From the NCBI GenBank assembly GCA_031216915.1, contig CM062297.1:538988971-539052970 (forward strand): 64,000 bases of DNA, in the 5' to 3' direction. The translations under genes and the position numbers were made by a program. The notes under the pieces were generated by a model that did no database searches, was not told the origin of the DNA, and saw nothing but the letters and a program-made list of their open reading frames with translations. Shown piece after piece: positions 21,758 through 31,735 of the stretch (positions within the stretch are counted from its first letter, which is position 1; the number at the start of each line of letters is the position of its first letter). This DNA is from Pictodentalium vernedei. Taxonomy: Eukaryota; Mollusca; Scaphopoda; Dentaliida; Dentaliidae.

Positions 21758-23153
21758 AATTATTCCTGAATTATATGAAGATACTAAATCCAAAACAGCT
21801 GATGTTTTATGTGCGTCCAGTACGGTAGCTCTTACAACAGACCACTGGACATCAAGGGCAACGGAGGCATATATTGCAGTTACGGCGCACATGTTATCTG
21901 AAAATTTTGAACTTTTAGATGCCTGTCTAAATGTCAGTTTTACTCCGGAAAGCCACACAGCGGAAAATATTGCTGGTGATATTGTTGCTATAGTCAATAA
22001 CTGGATTTCTAAAGCAGAAGAAATGAAACTTTATGTAGTATCAGACAATGCCTCAAATATTCAAGCCGCTTGTCGGTTACTACCAGGATATTACACTCCT
22101 CTTAGATGCTTTGTGCATACCTTGCAGCTAGTGCTGAAAGACTCACTGAATGAATTTCCAGGCGTAAATCATGTTACAGCAAAGTGTAAAAAAAATTGTG
22201 AGCCACTTCCACCATAACTTCAAGTCAACCCAGAAGCTAAAGGAAATGCAAAAAAGTCTTGACATCCCCGAGCACAAGTTGAAAGGCGAGTGTGAAACTC
22301 GGTGGAAGTTCACATACCAGATGATTTCACAGATCGTAGAACAAAAGTTGGCGAGCTGTGCTGTGCTTGCATCCAATGATGCTGAAAACAACCTTCTACC
22401 GCACGAGTGGAAAACTGCATCAAGTTATGTTGAAGCTTTGAAGCTGTTTGATGATATTACTACGATAATGTCTGCCACAAGGTATTCAACTTTATCAATG
22501 GTTATTCCAGTTTTGAACACCTTGTTTGAGCAAATGAACTCTATTGAGATGAACAGCTTTGGTGAATCGTTCATCAAACATGTAAAGAAACGATGGCCAG
22601 ATTACGAGACGAATGAACTGCTTGTACAAGCTACTTACTTGGACCCAAGGTTCAAAAACTTTCCTTTTTCTGAAGACAAAGTAGAAGCAAGTGCTATTCA
22701 GTTACTAATGGACGCAGTGAAATTCTGAGAAGACTTCCAAGTCCGAGCAGGAGCAAAAAGAACTCCCAAGTGCTACTACTGACACTAATCAAAATACTCT
22801 AAAAGAGAAGAAAAGTGATTTCTGGGGGTTATACAAAAGAAAAGTCGAGGCGAAGCGTGAAAATTTGAAAGGGGCAGCAGATCTTTTGAATCTGTACAAG
22901 GCCGAGATTGATCGGAACAAGGCCGATAAATTTTTAGAGCCCTCTGACAACCCATTTCAGTGGTGGGCGGAAAACAAAAACGTTTACCCAAACCTTGCAA
23001 TCCTTGCATGGAGGTATCTTTGTATCCCTAGTACAAGCATTCCTAGTGAGCGACTTTTCAGTAAAGCTGGTTTGATAATCTCCAATAGGCGGTCTCAAGC
23101 CCGGTAATGCAGAAAGGTTGATTTTCCTTAGCCACAATTTGCAGCACACATGA
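21758..23153 (+). pseudogene. hAT transposase catalytic exon (three frameshifts)
   Basis: An acceptor-like tract (CCCCTTCTATTTTTTCTCCGGTACAG) precedes RIIPELYEDTK. Recognisable hAT motifs follow in order: first catalytic Asp in LTTDHWTSRA (21840-21842), second in VVSDNASNI (22044-22046), C-x2-H in CFVHTLQL (22107-22118), ETRW near 22294, then the C-terminal dimerisation region with WWAENKNVYPNLAILAWRYL and IPSERLFSKAG, including the catalytic Glu (23048-23050). The reading frame changes at about 22165-22200, at about 22727, and just before the end near 23104 (after NRRSQA; the continuation is GNAERLIFLSHNLQHT and TGA at 23151). The total is about 460 residues, consistent with the RNase H-like core of a hAT-Ac or ZBED-type transposase. 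Three breaks mean the gene is dead. Confidence 0.92.
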
Positions 23154-23326
23154 ATATATGTAGGATGTACTAGTCTACAAGGATCCAGGCGACCCCTCTT
23201 CCTGCGTTACGAGGCCTGTGGGCTTTTTTTCTGGTGTTGTTAAGTATGGTTCAGGAAAACAAGACTGGCAAGGGCGGCAGTCTGCCGGAACCTAGAAAAC
23301 ACCAAGCGAGTGATTTGATTTTTTTT

Positions 23327-24495
23327 TAGCTCAACTTGACAAAGTCAAGCTGAGCTATTGCCATCACTTCTCGTCCGTCGGCGTACGTACGTACGTTAGT
23401 ATGTTAGTACTTTAGTACGTACGTCCACAATTTCCTTTGGAACACCTCACAGGTCGCATTTATGATCAGATTACTTTGAAACTTCTTATGCTTGTTTGGG
23501 GTGACCTCTAGATGGGAGCTATCGATTTTCTTCAATTTCCATCAAAAAATGTTGCCGCGGCCAACGTTCTTAGAACTTAGTTTAGTCAAACCACAATATT
23601 TCCCTTTGGCACACCCTACAGGGCACATTTGTGATTTGATTGCTTTGAAACCTGATTAGCTTATCTAGGGTGACCTCTAGATGGGAGCTATCGATTTTCT
23701 TCAATTTCCGGCAAAAAATGTTGCCACGGCCAACGTTCGTAGAACTTAGTTTAGTCAGACCTCAATATTTCCCTTTGGCACACCCTACAGGGTACATTTA
23801 CGATCAGATTGCTTTGAAACCTGGTATGCTTGTTTGGGGAGACCTCTAGATGGGAGCTATCGATTTTCTTCAATTTCCATCAAAAAATGTTGCCGCGGCC
23901 AACGTTCTTAGAACTTAGTTTAGTCAGAAGACTCAATATTTCCCTTTGGCACACCCTACAGGGTACATTTATGATCGGATTGCTTTGAAACCTGGCATGC
24001 TTGTTTGGGGTGACCTCTAGATGGGAGCTATCGATTTTCTTCAATTTCCATCCAAAAATGGTGCCGCAGCCAACATTCTTAGAACTTAGTTTAGTCAGAC
24101 CACAATATTTCCCTTTGGCTCACCCTACAGGGCTCATTTATGATTAGATTGCTTTGAAACCTGGTATGCTTATTTACGGTGACCTCTAGATGGGAGCTTT
24201 CGATTTTCTTCCATTTCCGTCAAAAAATGTTGCCACGGCCAACGTTCTTAGAATTTAGTCTAGTCAGACCACAATATTTCCCTTTTGTAAACCCTACAGG
24301 GCACATTTATGATCGGATTGCTTTGAAACCTGGCATGCTTGTTTGGGGAGGCCTCTAGATGGGAGCTATCGATTTTCTTCGGTTTCTGTCAAAAAATGTT
24401 GCCACTGGCAAAAAAAACTGACATTGGTCCCAATGATCTTCAATTTTGCCATTTCATTTATAACTTACCAAGTTCAAGTTTGTCAAGTTGAGCTA
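23327..24495 (+). mobile_element. Family C element: 17-bp TIRs, head hairpin, six 169-bp repeats
   Basis: TAGCTCAACTTGACAAA (23327-23343) is exactly inverted at 24479-24495. The left end also folds on itself: AGCTCAACTTGAC-AAA-GTCAAGCTGAGCT (23328-23356). Six units follow, anchored on TAGATGGGAGCT at 23509, 23679, 23847, 24018, 24187 and 24356, each with ATTTCCCTTTGGCACACCCT and AAAAAATGTTGCCRCGGCCA. There is no protein-coding capacity. A four-base ACGT(AC) microsatellite lies at 23383-23400. It is complete by its ends and sits inside the hAT element, hence younger. The mobilising enzyme is unknown. Confidence 0.85.
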
Positions 24496-26240
24496 CAGTG
24501 TCATTGACACTTTCATTTAAACTTCTGATTACTAGATGTTCCCTACAGGACAGGGACATTGTTTATTTCATAAATCACCATGAACTGCATTGCATCTCTG
24601 AGTATTACATTGACTGAGATATGTCATACTGAAATAATTTGCTTGTGGAGAATCCGATCATAGTGGGGGTGGGAGTATATATGATCATGAATCATGATGT
24701 GATAATAATTATTGGTGGGTTAAAAAAATAAAAAATAAAGCTTATTCAATTTCAATCAATGCGCTATTAGTTCATTACTATGTTTATTAAGTTATTAACC
24801 TGTGTCCTGTGGCAAAATGGCAATAGAAAGTGAACTTAAGAAATCCCAGATGCCCAACTCATAAACTACCCCTCTATTGCCATGATGCCGGATAGAATCG
24901 TGGTACATGTTCCCGGAATGGAGTAGATTATATGGCTCACTCAAGATACAAGAGAACAGATTTCAAGCGCCAGTGCTTTTACTGCCTTTTAGGCCTGTTA
25001 AAACCAGAAGTCCTTATGGCTGTCTTTTTGAAAAAGTTAGCACCCAGACCCAGTATTAAACAAAAACCATACGTTACTGATCTCCATTCAAGTGACACTG
25101 TTGAACAAACACGCGACACGAAACATAAACAAAACCACATGGACATGCTCACAAAAAGGAGCTATATTTAATCGGCCCACCTTGTTGTGCAATGAGACTC
25201 CCCAATGTTAACACCTAACTGGCTTCACATGTGTGTTGTTTTTTCAATTTCATACAGCTTTTCACCAATTTCATGTCATATTTGACAAAGTGGATATTGA
25301 AATGAAGGTTCGAAGTTACTTTTCTTTTTTGAAGTACCTTTTCAGTATGACTGTCGACTGCTTTAGATAATCAAACAACCCATTTTCCAACTAATAAAAA
25401 CCGACAACAGGGGTGGTCGCACTGTCCGCCATCTGGAATAATTAATTGTGAACTGGAACTTTCCCGTTCATTTCTGAATATAAGGGCTTAGCACAGAGTG
25501 GAGAAACAAAATTGACAACACAAAAAACAGGGTTTTTTTAAATTTTAATTCAGCTAAAAGAAAAAAAAGCAAAGCATCAAAATGATTCTAATTTTATATC
25601 GGGAAATTCAGGTGCAAGTACTGCAATGTTATTGTGGTACTGAATAAAATGAAAACCTCAACAAAAGAAGTAAGATTTTATTTTGATTGGGAAATCCCCA
25701 TCGTGGGCCAACTGACGGCCAGTGACAGGGTTGGAACTGAAGTTTGAAGTGTTGTGCTGTAACGTTGTTGCGACGATGTTTGCTTGGCAAAACGAGCGAT
25801 CAAACGTGCAGTCGTGCATCTGCCACCTGGATTAAAAATCAGGCACGCGATATCGCCCCAGGGTGATCACGGGCCTCAGAATGACAGGCCTGTTTTAGTA
25901 GCATTAAAGGTCAAATGCAAGTATATATTATTGATTCAACTTGATTGTGTAAGCAACTGCGTTATTTACAGACATGAGAAATTCATAATTTCATATTGAG
26001 TTAACAATTTGTCAACCGAGTGTTAGTGAAGTGTGCTGTGTCCCAGTACAGTCAGTGGCCGACAGGCCGCGGGACATAACACATACTCTAAATAACTTTC
26101 AGGTGACATTTCTATGGTCTTTTGTAGTTAGACAATGGTGTTTTTAGATTAATTAAAGGGCCTGGAAACAAAACTGAAAAACCGAACCGAAACCGAGGTT
26201 TTTTAAAAAAAAAAAACGAAACCGAACCTGGAAAAAAAAC
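24496..26240 (+). other. 3' non-coding part of the hAT element
   Basis: No domain or repeat is recognised. AATAAA occurs at about 24735 and again near 25645 and could terminate the transposase transcript. A 79-codon frame at 24932-25171 has no family signature. The last 80 bases carry CCGAA and GAAACCGA repeats typical of hAT subterminal regions. Confidence 0.6.
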
Positions 26241-26252
26241 CTCCATGCACTA

Positions 26253-26535
26253 ATAGTAAATGGAAACGGCTTTGCATCGGGAATAGAGTAGGGATGAACC
26301 GACCCCCTCGGTTTCCACACGATACACATTGTTCCCATGTGGTCACGCCACTTGAAAAAGATACTAACCTGTCGCGCAGGGATAGTAGAACAACTTCTGA
26401 AGATTTTGTGTATCTGCCTTCACTGGTCTGGATGCAGTGGGCATATGAGCGACACTGCTGTCTGTTCAATTTTAATGTAAAATTAGCCAAATTACCGCCA
26501 TTTCGTCATTAACCCACACGAGATTACTGTACACT
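26253..26535 (+). repeat. Repeat E, copy 2, right part
   Basis: It resumes repeat E immediately after the hAT element, starting with the right target duplication ATAGTAAA (26253-26260). It aligns with 17650-17930 through GTAGGGATGAACCG, CGGTTTCCAC, AAAAGATACTAAC and CTGTTCAATTTTAATGTAAA. Confidence 0.78.
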
Positions 26536-27087
26536 TTTCATTTCTGACAAATATCTAAATGTTACAAGCTTGGAGAGGTCCATTTGGCGCCAGTGTACAC
26601 AATGCATCTTTCAGTCACCAGCATCTCTCCACCAGTAACTGAAAATGCAAAGTTTCAAACGGAACTACCCCAGAGGTGCACTGCCGCAACCCCAGACACA
26701 CACCCACTGCCAGTTTGTACGTCCTAGGAAAGGACCAAATTCAAACAATTACTTCCAATCACCAAAACACTATATCTCAGCCAATTCTTGGCCAATTCCC
26801 ATAAATTTTTCACTCATTCTTCACAAATAGTTACCGCATCTTTTCACACAGAGAGTGACACCAATTTCCCATTCTATCATGTTGAATGTCAAGAGAGCAT
26901 ATGTGCATTTTTGGGCGGTGGGTTGAGGAGGAGGGGTGGCTGCCTCGAAGCCCATGCTTGGTATCAACTTTCTAATAATATGACCGAGTTCGGGCGAGCT
27001 TCAAGAACAAACGCTGAAAGTTTGGAATCGTTGCTAAGAAAACATTCGCCACAATCTGTGATGCCACATACATGTTGTTATTATTAA
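26536..27087. other. No recognised feature before the satellite
   Basis: Non-repetitive by eye. The 99-codon frame at 26788-27087 has no recognisable motif. The satellite begins at about 27090 with CGCGATCTGTTCAACAGG. Confidence 0.45.
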
Positions 27088-27089
27088 GT

Positions 27090-28655
27090 ATACGCGATCT
27101 GTTCAACAGGCTTGCTATTTAGGCCGAACTTGGACATTAACCATACAGCATTCATGCCAGTGTGATAGAATTGTTAGACACTGTAGGGAGTTTTCTATCG
27201 GCTATGAACTTAATATAGCCTAAAAACCTACCAGCTCTATATGCAATCTTATTTCGCCTCTGCCTAAAAACATGCACAATAGGTGAATCTCTCGATTTCT
27301 GGAAATCGAAAAATCTAGAGGAAGGGGCTAGGACGGGTACGATCTGTTCAACAGGTTTGCTTTTTAGCCCTAACTTGGACACTAACCATACAGCATTCAA
27401 GCCAATGTGAAAGAGTATTGCTGAAAGAATTGTTGGACACTGTAGGGAGTTTACTATCGGCTATGCACTTAATATAGCCTAAAAACCTACCAGCTCTATA
27501 TGCAATCTTATTTCGCCGCTGCCTGAAAAAACAAAAATCGAAAAATCTAGAGGGAGGGGGTTGGACGGGTACGATGTGTACAACAGGTTTGCTATTTAAC
27601 CCTAACTTGGACATCAACCATACAGCATTCGCGCCAGTGTGAAAGAGTATTGCCGAAAGGACATGGTAGGGAGTTTTCTATCAGCTATGCACTTAATATA
27701 GCGTACAAACCCACCAACTCGATATGCATTCTTATTTCGCCGCTGCCTAAAAAAACAAAAGTCGAAAACAGGTTTGCTATTTAACCCTAACTTGGACATT
27801 AACCATACAGCATTCACACCAATGTGAAAGAGTAGTTCCGAAAGAATTGTTAGACACTGTAGGGATTTTCTATCGGCTATGCACTTAATATAGCCTAAAA
27901 GCCTACCAGCTCTATATGCAATCTTATTTCGCTGTTGCCTAAAAAACAAGCGCAATAGGTGAATCTCTCGATTTCTGGAAATCGAAAAATCCAGAGGAAG
28001 GGGGTAGTACGGGTAAGATCTGTTCAACGGGTTTGCTATTTAGCCCTAACTTGGGCATTAACCATACAGCATTCACGCCAATGTGAAAGAGTATTGCTGA
28101 AAGAATTGTTAGACACTGTAGGGAGTTTTCTATTGGCTATGCACTTAATATAGCCTAAAAACCTATCAGCTCTATATGCAAACTTCTTTCGCCGCTGCCT
28201 AAAAACAAGTGCAATAGGTGAATCTCTCGATTTTTGGAAATCAGAAAATTTAAAGGGAGGGAGTATGACGGGTACGATCTGTTAAACAGGTTTGCTATTT
28301 AGCCTTAACTTTGACATTAACTGTTCAGCATTCACGCCAATGTGAAAGAGTATTGCCGAAAGAATTGTTTGACACTGTAGGGAGTTTTCTATTGGCTATG
28401 CACTTAATATAGCTTACAAACCTACCAGCTCTATATGCAATCTTATTTTGCCGCTGCCTAAAAAAACAAAAATCCAAAAATCTAGAGGGAGTGGGTTGGA
28501 CAGGTACGATCTGTTCAACAGGTCTGTTATTTACCGCGAACTTGGTCATTAACCATACAGCATTCACGCCAATGTGAAAGAGTATTGCCGAAAGAATTGT
28601 TAGGCACTGTAGGGAGTTTTCTATCGGCTATGCACTTAATATAGCCTAAAAACCT
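27090..28655 (-). repeat. Satellite array, segment 1 (about six monomers)
   Basis: Monomers are anchored on GATCTGTTCAACAGG (27101, 27346, 27578, 28021, 28281, 28513). Intervals of 260 and 232 bp show the two length classes, and one monomer near 27760 is truncated. Monomer landmarks in order: ACTTGGACATTAACCATACA, GTGTGAAAGAGTATTGCCGA, AAGAATTGTTAGACACTGTA, TCGGCTATGCACTTAATATA, ACCAGCTCTATATGCAATCT. The strand is arbitrary; it is the one on which an open frame spans each monomer. Confidence 0.97.
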
Positions 28656-29047
28656 TCATTACGTGTACAGTACCCATATGAGACTGGTCAATTAATACCC
28701 CATTTATTGATGCTAAATTTAGATTAGTGCTGTCTATTTATAGAGGAACTATTTATGAGTGGGCGTGTACAATTAATTACTCATCTTCATTGACAACAGA
28801 GCAACAATAAAAAGAACATTGGCTTTGATATATTTTATTTCATTCAAGTGTTTCAACTTTTAACCAGCGATAAACTATAGAAGCGAAACACAATACACTG
28901 GACATAGATATTTATATAAATAAGTTTGTTTTTTGCACATAGATATTTACAAAAAAGAGTTGTCTTTTTTAATCTTTTAACTTCATTTGGTTTCTTTATA
29001 ACTAACATTACAGTACGTTCAACGTGGATTGAAACAAAAACGCCGCT

Positions 29048-29132
29048 GCGGTGTGTTCTCCACCGTGGAGTTCCAGTGGACCGCAGTGTTTGATCAGTGG
29101 AAGACAGTTTTCAAAACACTGTGACACACCGC
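29048..29132. other. Nested inverted repeats within the block
   Basis: GCGGTGTGT (29048-29056) pairs exactly with ACACACCGC (29124-29132), and inside it CAGTGTTT (29084-29091) pairs with AAACACTG (29114-29121). A further GTGAC/GTCAC pair overlaps (29121-29137). The same structure is present in the second block near 37490-37575. Confidence 0.7.
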
Positions 29133-29774
29133 GGTCACGAGCTTTAACGATTAGTTTAATTGCTTTTGCATGTCAGTTTTTCTGCTGATTAATAAATACT
29201 GTCTTGTGACGTCAACTGGCAAGACGACTGTGTTTGTTACTGGTAGTAGATAATTTATTTTAAATTAAAATTGGAATTTGGAGAAGGCAGACGGCGACTA
29301 TTGCTGTGGTTTGAAATTGTAAATTAGGAATAGAACAGTCAGTTCCATTTGGTTAAGTACAAAGTCCTCGTCACTTTCGAAACTAAACTGTTGTGTTTGC
29401 GCGATTGATTTGATCGAGGAAATAAATAAACCAGACTTGAGAAAAACAACTACTATTCGCGAAGATCCCAATTTCACATTTTGTTTACAGCTGTAGGCCA
29501 ACACGTGATGAACCGTGTTTTTCTTGGGTGGGAAGTGGGGCAAAAAAGCCTCCTGCACCACGAAAGCGCCCACCGCGCACGGCAAATGATCGAAGTGATA
29601 CCACTTTACAACATTGAGTCAACTCGACCAGCTCATCCTCTTTCCTGTCTTACTCTTGTCGGGCTACGCAATTAAAGATTCTTATAAAAATGATATAGTA
29701 AAAAGAAAATATAGTGTTTTTGAATGGATACCAAAAAGTATCTCACTCGTGATTGAAACTAATGATTATTTCAC

Positions 29775-30250
29775 TGGGGGAGGGGTGGGGGGGGGGGGGG
29801 GGAGATATTTGCATATGGAAACAAATATTCTTCATCCAATTCTGAAGGGGTTTGTACATACTTTTATACTATTTGCATTTGCAGATTTTTCAACGTTCCT
29901 CTACATTGTTGTTATTTGTATTATCAATTGAAATAGCTAAGCCTGTGTGTATGTAAAAATACTTGGGTGAATGTAAGGGAGATACCAAATTAAAATATCT
30001 GCGAATGTGCCATTCTAAGAGAGAGTACACTTCGGCGGGAAAGAGATAGAGAGAGACAGATATACGTGATGGGGGGGGGGGGGGGGGGAGTAAAAAGCAG
30101 TGAAAGAAAATTAGTACACGAAAGTATACACAAGTGCATGTGGGTGTATATCTGCATATTACTCTCTCTGTGTGTGTGGGGGGGGGGGGGGGTGCACAAG
30201 GGCGTGTGTGTGTTGGTGTGCGTGCATGTGTTTTGGTTTTTTGGGTTTGG
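29775..30250. repeat. Cluster of G homopolymer and GT/GA microsatellites
   Basis: G-rich tracts occur at about 29778-29802, 30070-30088 and 30178-30192, with GAGAGAGACAGA and TGTGTGTG runs between. The corresponding tracts in the duplicate (38218-38242, 38512-38531, 38624-38638) differ in length and in interrupting bases, which is ordinary slippage since the duplication. Confidence 0.85.
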
Positions 30251-30251
30251 G

Positions 30252-31257
30252 TAAAAAAAGACCTACCTCTGATGAAAATGTGTCTCATGAGCCTCCATAG
30301 GCTGGATTTCATATAAATATTTTGTAAATACTCCATGTATATTATGTATGTGTATTGAAATTGAAATGTGACACTTAAATAAAATATTCTACTACTACTA
30401 CTTCTACATTAAAGAACTCGGGATTGAAGTGATTAATTAAATATAGTAGATTAAACTACCACTTGCACAAGGTGTGAAATAACATTTGAGTGGCGCGACA
30501 AAGCACAGAGCTGTCCTTCAAACTACCATCTGTTTTAACACCTCTGCACATGACAAGCTTGAGAAAAAATAAGAGACAAATCAACATTTTCAATTACTTT
30601 TTATTAATTCAGCAATCATAATTATAACCAAAGGTAAATAAAATCAATAGAAAATAATAATTTTTTTTTATTTTTCAATAATGACATGCCGATCGACAAG
30701 CCAGACCACCACACATCATAACCCTAGCTCAAGAATGCCCCGAAATTTCGTATTATATTTTTTTTTGTTTTTGTCCCCCCACACACGTCTTGAAAGCCCA
30801 AAAATTAAATAAAACTTTCAGATAGGAGATTTTAATTCCTCTATCAGAGATTTTCTGGCGCAACCCGCACATCAAAAATTCCAGTGTCTTGGCAGTGTAA
30901 GCTTCAGTCATCCATACCACTCCTAAATGGTGAAGTAAATAGTCCCCCCCCCCCCCCACCCCGCCTCCCCTCCCCATCCCCGAAACGAGGCAATTGGACT
31001 CCAGACTCCCATAAACCCACACGTACAAATAGGCCTATATCATTGATTGCTTGCTCATCTGCCCCCCCCCCCCCCCACCATCTTGGCCAGTTTTCCTTGC
31101 TAGTGCATGCAGGCGCTTCAATATACGGATTCCGAAGCGTCTTGGGCTGAAAGGTTCCAGGGTCACCACAAGCATTCCTTTTTCGTTAATGTAGTTTATT
31201 TATGTTAATTCCACTCTCAACATGTACATTGTAACATTCCACTCTGAACTTAACTTT
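30252..31257. other. No gene; C-rich tracts at 30945-30960 and 31062-31077
   Basis: No coding signature on either strand. A stretch near 30290-30400 (TTGAAATTGAAATGTGACAC, AAATAAAATATT, then CTACTACTACTTCTAC) looks like a retroelement-type 3' end, but no reverse transcriptase lies upstream. Confidence 0.4.
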
Positions 31258-31735
31258 TAAAATCGTAAATCGGGGGCACGGTGGCATTGCGGTAACCGGT
31301 TCTCATCAGATCGCCGAAGTTAAGCAATGTCGAGCCCGGTTAATCATCGGATGGGTGACCATCTGAGCGATCAATTCGGACTCCCGCGTTGTGTCCTTAG
31401 GCAAGGCACTTAGCCCTGATTGCCAACATGGGGGCACGATGATGCCGTGTACTAAGGCGTACTGCACGTCGATGGTACGCACGTCGATGTTACGCACGTC
31501 GATGTTACGCATGTCGATGGTACGCACGTCTTCCACCAATCAAACCCTGCCTATGCTGCAGTGCGGAGTTACAATGTTGGGGAGCTGGCAGCTTCTCATC
31601 GTTGCTTGGTGGGTCTCTCCGGGTACTCCGGCTTCCTCCACCCGTAAAACTGTCACGGTCATGATTAGCCATTGTGCATAACTTGTATGACTTTGAACAC
31701 CAACAAATAAATAAATAAATAAAATCGTAAATCGG
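31258..31735 (+). mobile_element. 5S rRNA-headed SINE, copy 1, 16-bp target duplication
   Basis: TAAAATCGTAAATCGG flanks both sides exactly (31258-31273, 31720-31735). The 446-bp element has a 5S-like head at about 31300-31370 that preserves AAGTTAAGCAATGTCGAGC (5S box A region) and GGATGGGTGACCATCTGA (box C region). A body follows, starting CGTTGTGTCCTTAGGCAAGG, then a 15-bp VNTR, CTCTCCGGGTACTCCGG, and a tail GGTCATGATTAGCCATTGTG with (AAAT)n. 5S-derived SINEs (SINE3 class) are transcribed by RNA polymerase III from these internal boxes and mobilised by a partner LINE. Confidence 0.93.
31461..31522. repeat. 15-bp VNTR inside the SINE, four units
   Basis: GTCGATGKTACGCAC/T is repeated four times here, three times in the copy at 39.9 kb (one unit with GTCCATG), and once in the tRNA-headed copy (GTCGATGGTGCGCAT, about 34094). 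The expansion is specific to the 5S-headed lineage. Confidence 0.85.

Larger units (their letters stand above)
18162..26252 (+). mobile_element. hAT transposon, 8.09 kb with nested insertions
   Basis: The ends are TAGTGCATGCAG (18162-18173) and CTCCATGCACTA (26241-26252), an 11/12 inverted match, and an exact 8-bp duplication ATAGTAAA flanks both sides (18154-18161, 26253-26260). An 8-bp target duplication is diagnostic of the hAT superfamily. CCGAA-rich subterminal motifs sit next to both ends (AAACCGAAAAACCGAACC at 18176 and AAACTGAAAAACCGAACC at about 26168), like the subterminal transposase sites known in hAT elements. Inside lie a BED-finger exon, a catalytic exon, and three later insertions (Tc1-like, SINE, tandem-repeat TIR element). 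The transposase is broken, so the copy cannot move on its own. Confidence 0.93.

Noticed and set aside
24932-25171. A 79-residue gene in the 3' part of the hAT element
   Set aside because: No family signature and no supporting splice or conservation evidence; likely a chance frame in transposon 3' sequence.
30290-30410. 3' end of a LINE
   Set aside because: TTGAAATTGAAATG and AATAAA followed by CTACTACTAC look like a retroelement tail, but no reverse transcriptase or endonuclease sequence lies upstream and no target duplication was found.
29890-31150. Proline-rich and glycine-rich open frames near 30.0-31.1 kb and 38.3-39.5 kb
   Set aside because: They run across G, C and GT homopolymer tracts on both strands and have no motifs.
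31300-31370. A 5S rRNA gene
   Set aside because: The match covers only part of 5S and has many substitutions. It is fused to a SINE body and flanked by a retroposition target duplication, so it is a SINE head rather than a ribosomal gene.
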